A DNA stretch of 35,339 nucleotides from Nitrosomonadaceae bacterium (GCA_030646695.1 JAUSLF010000058.1:1-35339); one strand, 5' to 3'; shown: positions 27,598-35,202, counted from the stretch's first letter. The notes: generated by a model from the letters alone, not told the origin. Made by a program: numbers and translations.

Positions 27598-28413
27598 ATG
27601 CCTGAACTGCCCGAAGTCGAAGTAACCCGGCGCGGCATCGCACCTCATCTCACAGGACGGCGCATTGCGGGTGTTGCAGTGCGCAACCCGAATCTGCGCT
27701 GGCCGGTACCGCATCATCTAGGGCGCATGCTGGCCGGTTTGGAAATCCACCAGGTAACGCGGCGCGCAAAATACCTGTTGCTCGATTGCGGCAAGGGCAC
27801 ATTGATCCTGCATCTGGGCATGTCCGGCAGCCTGCGCCTGCTGCCCGCCAATACCCCGCCGCAGAAACACGACCATTTCGATCTGAAGCTGGATGACGGC
27901 ACGATATTGCGGCTGACAGATCCGCGCCGTTTTGGCGCAATTCTGTGGACAAGTGGTGACGTCCTGTGTCACCCGCTGCTGGCGCAGCTTGGGCCGGAGC
28001 CGCTGACCGCAGCCTTCAATGGAAATGTGCTGTACGCCAAAACCCGTGGCCGCAGCGCCAGCATCAAGGAAGTCTTGATGAACAGCCGCATCGTTGTCGG
28101 CGTCGGCAATATCTACGCGAGCGAGGCGCTGTTTCGCGCCGGCATCAACCCCAAAATCGCCGCTGGCAGGATCAGCAACAGCCGCTACGAGAAACTTGCG
28201 CAGGCGGTAAAAGAAACACTCACGCTCGCGATCAAAGCAGGCGGCAGCAGCCTGCGTGATTACGTCAACAGCAACGGCAATCCCGGTTATTTCCAGCAGC
28301 AGTACTGGGTGTATGGCCGTGACGGGCAGCCCTGCCGCAAATGTGGCACCCTCATCCGGCAAATCAAACAAGGGCAGCGCTCAAGTTTCTATTGCCTGCG
28401 TTGTCAGAAATGA
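27598..28413 (+). CDS. mutM: Formamidopyrimidine-DNA glycosylase
   Basis: Bifunctional DNA repair enzyme that excises 8-oxoguanine and FapyG and nicks the abasic site. The 271-residue product starts MPELPEVE; after removal of Met the Pro is the catalytic nucleophile. Lys near 57 (RRAKYLLLD), the H2TH region ([17 protein letters not shown]) and a C-terminal zinc finger with two CxxC pairs (CRKC ... CLRC) are all present. The start is the ATG at 27598, preceded by AGAGG; a TTG directly before it would hide the catalytic Pro. It marks the left border of the accessory island. Confidence 0.97.
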   Translation: MPELPEVEVTRRGIAPHLTGRRIAGVAVRNPNLRWPVPHHLGRMLAGLEIHQVTRRAKYLLLDCGKGTLILHLGMSGSLRLLPANTPPQKHDHFDLKLDDGTILRLTDPRRFGAILWTSGDVLCHPLLAQLGPEPLTAAFNGNVLYAKTRGRSASIKEVLMNSRIVVGVGNIYASEALFRAGINPKIAAGRISNSRYEKLAQAVKETLTLAIKAGGSSLRDYVNSNGNPGYFQQQYWVYGRDGQPCRKCGTLIRQIKQGQRSSFYCLRCQK

Positions 28414-28454
28414 GCGAAACATCAGATCGCAATCCGCTAAGTAGACGCAGTTGA
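28410..28454 (+). pseudogene. Possible 5' remnant of the gene that once followed mutM
   Basis: A 14-codon frame ([14 protein letters not shown]) starts with an ATG overlapping the mutM stop (ATGA), the usual coupling for an operon successor. It runs into a stop where the repeat-rich island begins. It may be the truncated start of a native gene displaced by the island, or chance. Confidence 0.2.
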
Positions 28455-28490
28455 AGTCGCGTAGAGAGAGGCGATTGGGTTCAAGGTCAA

Positions 28491-28526
28491 GGTGGAGCTG
28501 CCATGCAGCTCTGCCTATTCCTCATC
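28491..28526 (+). repeat. Island repeat X, copy 1 (hairpin)
   Basis: A perfect 7-bp stem GAGCTGC/GCAGCTC (28495-28501 with 28505-28511) with loop CAT, then TGCCTATTCCTCATC. Other copies at 30191 and 31936 keep the flanks and the loop position but change stem bases; copy 2 keeps the pairing. Here it is fused directly to repeat Y. Confidence 0.7.
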
Positions 28527-28629
28527 TGAACGGACACCATTTCGCGGCGTCGCCCACTCGAGAATTACGATACACTGCCAGTATCTCAATTATCTCGGGG
28601 TGCCGCTCAATTCGCGACCCCGTTAGGGC
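28527..28629 (+). repeat. Island repeat Y, copy 1 (candidate integron attC)
   Basis: A 103-bp imperfect palindrome. It starts TGAACGGACACC and ends CCGTTAGGGC, so AACGG and CCGTT pair at the ends; inner GCGGC and CTCGAGA-type blocks pair with GCCGC and TCTCGGG blocks. It is clearly similar over its length to the copy at 29646-29749. The homology ends at GTTA, near the integron core consensus GTTRRRY. The next ORF starts eight bases later, as in compact gene cassettes. Confidence 0.6.
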
Positions 28630-28637
28630 TTCCCGCG

Positions 28638-29648
28638 ATGGCTACCTCCCTCGAAGAACGCTTCAGCGAATTCCTTACTTCGCTGCCAGCATCCGAGGCG
28701 ATCGATAGCCTTGATTTTCCGCAAGACCCAAGGCAGCGCCGCAAAGCGGATTTTCTACTTGCTGGCCGAAATGTCGTTGTGGAGATAAAGACGTTGACGG
28801 TCGATACTTCTCACAAGATTGAGCCAGCAGTAGAGAAACACCGCAATCGGGAGGAGTTCCCGCTTTTTTATGGAACCGCAGACCTTAGGAAAGTACTCTC
28901 GCATCTGCCCGATGGTGAGGACGTCTATCGGCGGATATATCTTTCAATCACGCGTTCTGTTGAAGACGCTGTTCGCTCTGCAGAGGAACAAATTTCCCAT
29001 ACGCGGCATGTTCTTAAGCTATCGGACTCGGCGGGAGTACTTGTAATTCTCAACGAATCAGTTCAACTTCTCAATCCAACCATAGTCGCTCACCGCGTGG
29101 CCAGCCTGATGCGCCGCGAACGGACAGGTAACTCATCATCGGAGAAGCTTGACTTTGTCTGGTTGCTATTTGAGAGCCATGCGCTTAGAGAAGCGACAGA
29201 TATACCAGCATTCCCAATCATGCTGATTAGTGGAGAACGATCCGCCCAATTCCCTTGGTTTGGTACTTTTCAAGATGACCTCGTCAATCAATGGGCTGCG
29301 TTCAACAATGTCGCCGTTATTGACAGTGGCAACCAAACTCCAAACTCCCTAAAATTCACCGCAACCGAAGAACTACACAGTCCAATCCCGACACAACTAC
29401 CAAGGCAAGAGGTTTGGCGCCGACAATACCGATCGCAGCCATACATGCGTCATCTGAGCGACGCCGCTGTCCTTGAGCACGGTGGCAAGATCATAAAACG
29501 GTTGATGCCTTACTTCCTGAAGGGTGGGCCAGGTTATATAACCGAAGTCGTGAATCCTCTGCTGGAGGAGTTCACTCACTTTCAAGAGGAGGCAAGCCAT
29601 CGTGCGCTCGATTGGCGAGACATCCCGAAGCCCTACCCCCTTAATTGA
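28638..29648 (+). CDS. PD-(D/E)XK nuclease-like protein of unknown function
   Basis: I do not recognise the family. The 336-residue protein has near its N-terminus a likely PD-(D/E)XK nuclease core: KADFLLAG with Asp38, then VVVEIKTL with Glu49 and Lys51, spaced as in restriction-type nucleases. The rest is mixed alpha/beta without obvious motifs, membrane segments or signal peptide. It lacks a good Shine-Dalgarno and starts eight bases after repeat Y copy 1. Its TGA stop is the first three bases of repeat Y copy 2, so the gene is bounded at both ends by repeats like a mobile cassette. A defence role is plausible from nuclease fold and context, but not shown. Confidence 0.75.
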   Translation: MATSLEERFSEFLTSLPASEAIDSLDFPQDPRQRRKADFLLAGRNVVVEIKTLTVDTSHKIEPAVEKHRNREEFPLFYGTADLRKVLSHLPDGEDVYRRIYLSITRSVEDAVRSAEEQISHTRHVLKLSDSAGVLVILNESVQLLNPTIVAHRVASLMRRERTGNSSSEKLDFVWLLFESHALREATDIPAFPIMLISGERSAQFPWFGTFQDDLVNQWAAFNNVAVIDSGNQTPNSLKFTATEELHSPIPTQLPRQEVWRRQYRSQPYMRHLSDAAVLEHGGKIIKRLMPYFLKGGPGYITEVVNPLLEEFTHFQEEASHRALDWRDIPKPYPLN

Positions 29649-29749
29649 ACGGACACCGCTTCGCGGCTGCGCTCACTCGAAAATTTCGCTAGACTGCCTG
29701 TTTCTCAGTTTTCTCGGGGTGCCGCTCAATTCTCGACGGCTGTTATGCC
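29646..29749 (+). repeat. Island repeat Y, copy 2 (candidate integron attC)
   Basis: Starts TGAACGGACACC (supplying the stop of the nuclease-like gene), shares the inner TCGCGGC, CTCGGGGTGCCGCTCAATTC and CGAC blocks with copy 1 in the same order, and ends CTGTTATGCC. The offset between the two ends differs by one base between copies. Sequence diverges right after GTTA. The imperfect palindrome includes GAAAA/TTTTC and GGC/GCC pairings. Confidence 0.6.
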
Positions 29750-29763
29750 GCAACAGCAACTTA

Positions 29764-29871
29764 CTGTCTTCCAGAATTGGGCTTCAGTGGCGCGTGATCT
29801 ATCGCATTACTGCAGATGATTATCTGTTTCAGGTCGCGTCTCTAACCGCACGCAATTATCGGAAAGTATAG
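29764..29871 (+). pseudogene. C-terminal remnant of a RelE/ParE-like toxin
   Basis: About 36 codons read SSRIGLQWRVIYRITADDY and on to TARNYRKV, the last two beta strands typical of RelE/ParE-superfamily toxins. The rest of the toxin is missing: upstream the frame runs into repeat Y. No in-frame ATG with a ribosome-binding site exists, so it is probably dead. The stop lies one base before the antitoxin ATG, the expected toxin–antitoxin coupling. The break falls close to the proposed cassette boundary at 29742-29749. Confidence 0.6.
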
Positions 29872-29872
29872 A

Positions 29873-30190
29873 ATGAAAAAGTATCGTCCTGCCAAAAAAC
29901 GCATTACCATCTCGGTTGGTGAGTCGGTACGTATTCTTCGAGAACTCCAGGAGTTGAGTCAGAATCAACCCGCCCAGCTCACCGGGATTCCGTATGCTAC
30001 CATTTCAGCCATTGAAAATGATCGTGTCCGATTGGGTGTCGAGCGGGCAAAAATTCTGGCCACGGCGCTTAAGTGTCATCCCAGCATCCTGGTGTTCCCC
30101 GGCTGGAAACTTCCGGACGAAGCTGCGGCATCTCCAGTCGCTCGAGCGAACGCGATTGGCGTCGCGCTGACCTATCGGGGCTGCGAGTAG
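29873..30190 (+). CDS. XRE-family helix-turn-helix protein (antitoxin of a broken TA pair)
   Basis: A 105-residue DNA-binding protein. The HTH spans about 16-70: SVRILRELQELSQNQPAQL, then the recognition helix PYATISAIENDR, followed by AKILATALKCHPSILVF. This is the HigA/XRE layout usual for antitoxins that repress their own operon. It begins one base after the toxin remnant stop. With the toxin truncated it may persist as a free regulator. Repeat X copy 2 begins right after the stop. Confidence 0.85.
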   Translation: MKKYRPAKKRITISVGESVRILRELQELSQNQPAQLTGIPYATISAIENDRVRLGVERAKILATALKCHPSILVFPGWKLPDEAAASPVARANAIGVALTYRGCE

Positions 30191-30232
30191 ACGAATTTGG
30201 GGTGGCGCACAGCGCCGCCTATTCCCTCATCT
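30191..30232 (+). repeat. Island repeat X, copy 2 (hairpin)
   Basis: GGTGGCGC/GCGCCGCC (30201-30208 with 30212-30219, one G-U type pair) with loop ACA, followed by TATTCCCTCATC. It starts immediately after the antitoxin stop. Stem bases differ from copy 1 but pairing is preserved, which argues that the hairpin itself is under selection. Confidence 0.7.
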
Positions 30233-30282
30233 TTAGGTACCTTGAGGCGACCTTTGCCGGATAAACCACAGGAGATGCGATT

Positions 30283-31932
30283 ATGAGCAATATGCTACGA
30301 AGCCCTAGCATCGGCCCCGTCGTCGGTCACACTACAACCAATTCTGCGCGTATCTGGATGCGTGGATCGGTTGAGGCGCCTGGACAGACCGTCGGTATTG
30401 CCGCCTTGTACGATGCCAATGGCAACTACCTCGCCGACTCGGCGCGCTATCTGCGCCTCCATCGTGAGTACGATCGGACAGGCGTCGTGGATTTCACCGA
30501 CCTCAATCCCGAGACGACCTATATCGTTCGGCTTGGCTCACTCACGCTCGACAGTACTGACGCCATGGTAGCCATCGAAGACGATGAGTTGTTTAGTAAA
30601 CTTCCCACGGCGGAGGCCTTGCGCGACGACCTAGAGAAATTGTCTCCTGAAGAAAGCGTAGCTACATTCACCACCTATCCGGTAAGCGCCGACAAGGGCC
30701 TGTCTTTTATTTTCGGCTCCTGCCGCTACCCCGGGCTTCTCTGGACCGCAAAAAAGACCGATCATATTTTTGGCGCTATTCTCGAGAAGTTCCGTTCATC
30801 GAATGCACCGCGATTCCTCATGATGGTCGGAGACCAGATCTACGCTGACAAAATTCATCGGCTGATCCCCATCGAGCGGGCAGACACGCCGTCCGAATTT
30901 CACGAGTGTTACGCCACAGCGTTTACATCGCCGAATATGCGTGCCCTGCTTCGCACAGTCCCTACATATATGATTCTTGATGACCACGAGATCGAGGATA
31001 ATTGGGTCAAGGGCCGGATGGACAGGGATGCAGATAAGCGTATTCTTTTTCAGACTGCGATATCCGCATACATGAGCTATCAGTGGATCCACTGTCCGCG
31101 AAATTACGGTCCGCGGGGTGAGGTTTTGGGTGCGGACGGCGACAAGCTGTTTTACTCCTTTGAATGCGGTGGCTACCCATTCTTCGTGATGGACAGCCGC
31201 ACTCAGCGTATTCGTGACGATTACGACTATAACCTTGATGACAACCACCTCCTGGGCTACCCTTCAAAGCCGTCCGCTCCCGAGTATCGAGGCCAAATCA
31301 ACATACTCTGCGACTGGCTTGTGTCGCAGCAGAAACAATTCGGCGACCGCGCGAAGTTCATCGTATCGCCGAGCGTATTTGTTCCGAACGGGGTCGAAAC
31401 TGCAGGCAGCGACGAAGACGAACGCGCCCGGCGCAAAAAATGCGAGAACGACTCGTGGGCCGCGTTTCCCGCGACGAGGCGTCAACTGTTGCAGACCATT
31501 GTGAACGAGAACATTCAGAATGTCGTCTTCCTGTGCGGCGACGTGCACTGTTCGTGCATTGCAGAGATCAGCTTCACCCACAAGACCATCGGCCCACTTC
31601 CGCTTCGTGCGTTCTGCATCACTTCTTCCGCGTTCTACTGGCCGTGGGCCTTCGCGGACGGCGATCCACTTTCCTTCGTGCACGATTCCATACAGGAGAA
31701 CGACGATTTCGTCGTCAATGATAACGTCGTCATGAATTACAAGGCCTACGGGTTTGAACAGGATGACAACTTCACCCATATCGACGTCATCCATGACGAA
31801 ATCATCGTGCAGAACTACGATAGAGACGGCAAGGCTCTTGGTGACAAGATAAAAGTGGCATTGGCCGTACCTGAAGGCGCCCAATCATTCGTATCAGCGG
31901 ACGCACTAAATGGCGACCTATCGGGGTCGTGA
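30283..31932 (+). CDS. PhoD-like metallophosphatase, apparently cytoplasmic
   Basis: Alkaline phosphatase D family phosphoesterase of 549 residues. A PhoD N-terminal beta domain (about 8-130, SPSIGPVVGHTTTNSARIWMRG-type start) precedes a metallophosphatase core: GSCRYP (145-150), MVGDQIYAD (181-189), LDDHEIEDNW (232-241) and CGDVHCS (418-424), the last two carrying metal-ligand His and Asp. Classical PhoD enzymes are Tat-exported, but no signal peptide is visible here, so it may act on cytosolic phosphodiesters. A CAGGAGA ribosome-binding site precedes the ATG. It sits between repeat X copies 2 and 3. Function within the island is unknown; hydrolysis of phospholipid or nucleic-acid phosphodiesters is possible. 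Confidence 0.9.
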   Translation: MSNMLRSPSIGPVVGHTTTNSARIWMRGSVEAPGQTVGIAALYDANGNYLADSARYLRLHREYDRTGVVDFTDLNPETTYIVRLGSLTLDSTDAMVAIEDDELFSKLPTAEALRDDLEKLSPEESVATFTTYPVSADKGLSFIFGSCRYPGLLWTAKKTDHIFGAILEKFRSSNAPRFLMMVGDQIYADKIHRLIPIERADTPSEFHECYATAFTSPNMRALLRTVPTYMILDDHEIEDNWVKGRMDRDADKRILFQTAISAYMSYQWIHCPRNYGPRGEVLGADGDKLFYSFECGGYPFFVMDSRTQRIRDDYDYNLDDNHLLGYPSKPSAPEYRGQINILCDWLVSQQKQFGDRAKFIVSPSVFVPNGVETAGSDEDERARRKKCENDSWAAFPATRRQLLQTIVNENIQNVVFLCGDVHCSCIAEISFTHKTIGPLPLRAFCITSSAFYWPWAFADGDPLSFVHDSIQENDDFVVNDNVVMNYKAYGFEQDDNFTHIDVIHDEIIVQNYDRDGKALGDKIKVALAVPEGAQSFVSADALNGDLSGS

Positions 31933-31935
31933 GTT

Positions 31936-31990
31936 GACGAATTCGGGGAGCGGCGCACAGCAACGTCTGTCCCTCATCCTAACGGACACC
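31936..31990 (+). repeat. Island repeat X, copy 3, with the first 10 bases of repeat Y
   Basis: GACGAATTCGGGGAGCGGC and CCCTCATC blocks match copy 2, starting four bases after the PhoD stop. The stem is degenerate in this copy. It is followed by CTAACGGACACC, the start of repeat Y, which then breaks off. CCTAAC here is the best match to an integron 5' box (RYYYAAC). Confidence 0.6.
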
Positions 31991-32030
31991 TGCATCATTG
32001 CATCAGCTTCCACGGGATAAAAGCGGTTCG

Positions 32031-32057
32031 GGATGCCTTGCGCCATCCGGTTTTTTT
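32031..32057 (+). terminator. Possible intrinsic terminator after the island
   Basis: A short stem GGATG/CATCC (32031-32035 with 32044-32048) with an 8-base loop is followed, after GG, by seven T (32051-32057). The stem is weak at five pairs, but the T run and the position ~100 bp past the PhoD stop fit a terminator. Confidence 0.4.
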
Positions 32058-32209
32058 ACAATCCGCCAATCGAACGACTGGATGAATGTGACCAGAGTGC
32101 AACAAATATTCCACAGATTCTTTCAATAAGCTGATTCATGAAATGCCCGGGCTTGGTATATCATCCGGGTTTACAGAACTCCACCAACCTCCACCAACGC
32201 AAGGTTCAT

Positions 32210-33022
32210 ATGAACATTACTTTCATCGGTGGCGGCAACATGGCTTCCGCGCTGATCGGCGGGCTCTTGCAGCAAGGCTATTCCGCAACACAAATCCGCG
32301 TAGTTGAAATCAGCGCTGAGGGCCGTGAGAGAATAGCCCGAGAGTTTGGTGTGACAGCGGTGGCAGATCTCGCCGACGGCGTCAGTGGCAGCGATGTCAT
32401 TCTGCTGGCAGTAAAGCCGCAGCAGCTCTCGGCTGTGGCGCAGCAACTGGCATCGTTGCTTAAAGCTCATCTGATCATTTCCATTGTTGCCGGCATCCGC
32501 GCCAGCGATATCTGCCGCTGGCTGGGCGGGCATGCGCGTGTGGTGCGCGCTATGCCCAATACCCCGGCACTGGTCCGCGCGGCGGTCACCGGCCTCTATG
32601 CTCTGCCCGGCGTGAATGTGCAGGAAAAGCGGCATGCCGAGATGATCCTTGCTGCGGTGGGTTCCGTGTTATGGTTGGAGCGCGAGGAGTTGCTGGATGC
32701 GCTCACCGCCGTATCCGGCAGCGGTCCGGCTTATGTTTTTTATTTCATCGAAGCGTTGCAGCAGGCAGCGGTGGAACTGGGGTTGGACGCAGTCCAGGCG
32801 CGGCAGTTGAGTCTGGAAACCTTTCTCGGTGCAGCCAGGTTGGCAAGCCAGAGCGAGGAAGACGCTGCCACACTGCGCGCACGGGTGACCTCCAAGGGCG
32901 GCACCACCGAGCGCGCGCTGCAGAGCATGGAACATGATGGGGTCAGGAACGCGATTGCGCGCGCGATCCACGCGGCGCATGAACGCGCGCGCGCAATGGG
33001 CGACGAGTTTGGCAAGGAATAA
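32210..33022 (+). CDS. proC: Pyrroline-5-carboxylate reductase
   Basis: Last step of proline synthesis: reduces pyrroline-5-carboxylate with NAD(P)H. The 270-residue product starts MNITFIGGGNMASALIGG with the dinucleotide-binding glycines. It shows the conserved VRAMPNTPALV segment near 115 and the substrate region with AVSGSGPAYVF and TSKGGTTERAL near the C-terminus. The ATG at 32210 is chosen since the longer frame adds unconserved residues. It forms a cluster with yggT, yggU, sixA and rluE and marks the right border of the accessory island. The yggS gene that often precedes proC is absent. Confidence 0.96.
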   Translation: MNITFIGGGNMASALIGGLLQQGYSATQIRVVEISAEGRERIAREFGVTAVADLADGVSGSDVILLAVKPQQLSAVAQQLASLLKAHLIISIVAGIRASDICRWLGGHARVVRAMPNTPALVRAAVTGLYALPGVNVQEKRHAEMILAAVGSVLWLEREELLDALTAVSGSGPAYVFYFIEALQQAAVELGLDAVQARQLSLETFLGAARLASQSEEDAATLRARVTSKGGTTERALQSMEHDGVRNAIARAIHAAHERARAMGDEFGKE

Positions 33023-33055
33023 ACCGCAGTCACAAGTTTCATTCAGGGAATATCC

Positions 33056-33628
33056 ATGCTCAACCAGATACTGACATTTCTGCTCGACACGCTGCTGGGA
33101 TTGTTTTCCCTGGCGCTGCTGCTGCGCTTTTATATGCAGTTGCTGCGTGCGCCATTCCGCAACCCGCTGACGCAATTTCTCATCGCCCTCACTGATTTTA
33201 TTGTGCGTCCCGCGCGCCGGGTGATTCCCGGCCTGCGCGGTATGGATCTTTCCACGTTGCTGCTGGCATGGCTGGTGGAATGTGCTCTGCTGGCGGGAAC
33301 ATTGGCACTGAAAGGCTATGATTTCAGTTCGGCCACTGGTATCGCTGCCGGTGGATTGGGGCTGCTGGCATTGGTGGAAATCGTCAAGACGACGCTCTAT
33401 ATTGTTTTGATTGCGGTGATCATGCAGGCAGTTCTCTCCTGGGTCAGTCCTCATAACCCCATGGCGCCGCTGCTCGATAGCTTCACCCGGCCGTTTCTGG
33501 GAATCTTCCGCCGCCGCATTCCACCCATCGCCAATGTCGATCTATCACCGCTGTTCGTGCTGGTGCTGATTCAACTATTGTTGATGGTTGTGGTGGGAGT
33601 GCAGCGCGAAATCTCCGTTCTGTTTTGA
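33056..33628 (+). CDS. yggT: YggT family membrane protein
   Basis: Small integral membrane protein (190 residues) with two YGGT repeats: residues about 8-90 and 100-185. Each has two membrane helices and the conserved RFYMQLLRAPFRNPL or LSWVSPHNP segment followed by an F-x-x-P-x-x-R type turn (TRPFLGIFRRRIPPI in the second). The family has been linked to osmotic shock tolerance and, in other lineages, to cell division; its exact role is not settled. The stop overlaps the next start (TGATG). Confidence 0.92.
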   Translation: MLNQILTFLLDTLLGLFSLALLLRFYMQLLRAPFRNPLTQFLIALTDFIVRPARRVIPGLRGMDLSTLLLAWLVECALLAGTLALKGYDFSSATGIAAGGLGLLALVEIVKTTLYIVLIAVIMQAVLSWVSPHNPMAPLLDSFTRPFLGIFRRRIPPIANVDLSPLFVLVLIQLLLMVVVGVQREISVLF

Positions 33629-33948
33629 TGCCCTGCACCTGGTATCGCAGCGACGATGGCGGCCGGCGGCTTACCCTCACCTTGCATGTCCAGCCCGGCG
33701 CAAAGCGCACCGAAGCTACGGGGTTGCATGGCGATGCGCTCAAAATCAGGCTGGCTGCTCCACCCGTCGAAGGCAAAGCTAACGCCGCGCTACTACAATT
33801 TCTTGCCGGGACTTTTGGTGTGCCGCTGCGCCAAGTGACGCTCAAACAGGGAGTCAAATCCCGGCGCAAAGTGGTCGAAATCCAGCAGTCACCTGTAGGC
33901 CCAGAAGTGCTGTTTCAGCAAGCGGCGGACTCGGGCGCGGATCAGTAA
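33628..33948 (+). CDS. yggU: DUF167 (YggU) family protein
   Basis: A 106-residue cytosolic protein of the conserved DUF167 family. It has the typical LHVQPGAKRTE start, KIRLAAPPVEGKANAAL in the middle (about 47-63) and LKQGVKSRRKVVEI near the end. Function is unknown despite wide conservation. The ATG at 33628 overlaps the yggT stop, so the two are translationally coupled. Confidence 0.92.
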   Translation: MPCTWYRSDDGGRRLTLTLHVQPGAKRTEATGLHGDALKIRLAAPPVEGKANAALLQFLAGTFGVPLRQVTLKQGVKSRRKVVEIQQSPVGPEVLFQQAADSGADQ

Positions 33949-33993
33949 AATGTATTTCATGGTCAACCAAATCTAATTTTGCAGGGGAGAATT

Positions 33994-34446
33994 ATGGAGC
34001 TTATTTTATGGCGTCACGCCGAAGCTGAGGACGGCCTGCCCGATTCTGCGCGTGAACTCACTGGCAAGGGGTTGAAGCAGGCGCGAGCCATGGCCGAGTG
34101 GCTTGAACCGAGGCTGCCGGAAAATACGCGCATCATCGTCAGCCCTGCCCGGCGTACCCAGCAGACCGCCAGCGCGCTGGGCAATGATTTTGAAACCATC
34201 AAAGAGGTTGGAACCAGCGCTTCTGCAAAGGATATTCTCGCTGCGGCTGGTTGGCCCGCTGCCAAAGGTGCGGTGGTGGTGGTTGGCCATCAACCGACGC
34301 TGGGAGAAATGGCGGCATTACTGCTATCCGGCGAACTGGCAGGATGGAACATCAAAAAGGGCGCAGTATGGTGGTTTAGCCGCAAGGAGAAAGCGGGGGT
34401 TACGGAAACCGTGCTGCGCACAGTCATTTCTCCCGACATGCTGTAA
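33994..34446 (+). CDS. sixA: SixA-type histidine phosphatase
   Basis: Phosphohistidine phosphatase of the histidine phosphatase superfamily; E. coli SixA dephosphorylates HPr/NPr-type or ArcB histidine phosphates. The 150-residue product has the catalytic His at residue 8 in LWRHAEAED, an RRTQQTA segment (about 54-60) and the second His in VGHQPTLGE (about 97). The ATG at 33994 follows AGGGGAGA. It lies in the proC cluster just before rluE. Target protein unknown here. Confidence 0.9.
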   Translation: MELILWRHAEAEDGLPDSARELTGKGLKQARAMAEWLEPRLPENTRIIVSPARRTQQTASALGNDFETIKEVGTSASAKDILAAAGWPAAKGAVVVVGHQPTLGEMAALLLSGELAGWNIKKGAVWWFSRKEKAGVTETVLRTVISPDML

Positions 34447-34461
34447 CTTCGTATAAGAGCC

Positions 34462-35001
34462 ATGTCGCGCCTGATCCTGTTCAATAAGCCTTATGGGGTC
34501 ATTTGCCAGTTCACGCCTGAAGCCGGGTACAAATCCCTCAAGGATTTCATTGCGCTGCCAGATTATTATCCGGCAGGTCGACTTGATGCCGACAGCGAAG
34601 GCCTGGTGCTGCTCACCGACGATGGCAAGCTGCAACACAGAATCAGCGATCCCCGGCACAAGCTGCCCAAGACTTACTGGGTGCAGGTGGAAGGTGTGCC
34701 GGATGAAGCTGCACTGGAAAAACTGCGCCGGGGCGTGATGCTGAAAGATTACCAGACGTTGCCTGCGCAGGCACGCTTGATGAATGAACCGGACAACCTC
34801 TGGCCGCGTACCCCGCCCATTCGTTTCCGCAAAAATGTTGCCACTGCATGGATTAAATTGACGCTCACTGAAGGCAAGAATCGTCAGGTACGGCATATGA
34901 CTGCGGCACTATCCTTTCCCACGCTGCGACTGATCCGCTACGCCATCGGCACGTATACGCTGCAAGGCATTGCGCCGGGTGAATGGCGCCCGGTAGATTG
35001 A
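34462..35001 (+). CDS. rluE: 23S rRNA pseudouridine synthase RluE-type
   Basis: RsuA-family pseudouridine synthase; RluE modifies U2457 of 23S rRNA in E. coli. The 179-residue product lacks an S4 domain, as RluE does. The catalytic Asp is at 42 in [14 protein letters not shown]. Other family motifs are ILFNKPYGV at the start and [11 protein letters not shown] near 138-148. It starts 15 bp after sixA. Assignment to RluE rather than a related subfamily rests on length and motif order. Confidence 0.9.
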   Translation: MSRLILFNKPYGVICQFTPEAGYKSLKDFIALPDYYPAGRLDADSEGLVLLTDDGKLQHRISDPRHKLPKTYWVQVEGVPDEAALEKLRRGVMLKDYQTLPAQARLMNEPDNLWPRTPPIRFRKNVATAWIKLTLTEGKNRQVRHMTAALSFPTLRLIRYAIGTYTLQGIAPGEWRPVD

Positions 35002-35088
35002 GGTTGATCTGGCGCTGCGCATGGTCTGCCTATATCCGTTTACCGGCTTTTCAATGACAAATTAATGGACTTTTTACCGGTTTGATCT

Positions 35089-35202
35089 ATGATAAACGCT
35101 GTTCCAGCCTATGCTACTGCGTGGGCCGAGACCGTGCGTGAATTGCAAGTACAAACTGCTGCTTTCTTTTGCTCATTTGACGTTCACCGGATGTTTACCT
35201 AA
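35089..35202 (+). pseudogene. Possible 5' fragment of a gene cut by the IS200-type element
   Basis: A 37-codon frame starting MINAVPAYATAWAETVRELQ looks like the start of a helical protein and ends in a TAA at 35200-35202, right where the transposon end is expected. No clear ribosome-binding site. It could be the head of a disrupted gene or chance. The rest of 35002-35088 shows no gene. Confidence 0.25.

Larger units (their letters stand above)
31933..32209 (+). other. Gap between the island and proC
   Basis: Contains repeat X copy 3, a truncated repeat Y, a possible terminator at 32031-32057 and presumably the proC promoter. A GGTATATCAT near 32155-32164 might be a -10 region. No gene is supportable; an in-frame extension of proC to 32138 has no conserved sequence. 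Confidence 0.4.

Noticed and set aside
28527-29749. Repeat Y pair as ends of an ordinary insertion sequence around the nuclease-like gene
   Set aside because: The copies are direct, not inverted, relative to each other, and the enclosed gene is not a transposase.
28491-32000. CRISPR array in the repeat-rich island
   Set aside because: Repeats are few, long, palindromic and separated by whole genes of irregular length; there are no short regular spacers and no cas genes.
35065-35093. Sigma-70 promoter ending in TATGAT just ahead of the IS200-type element
   Set aside because: The -10 match is good, but the hexamer at -35 spacing matches the consensus poorly, so it is not reported as a promoter.
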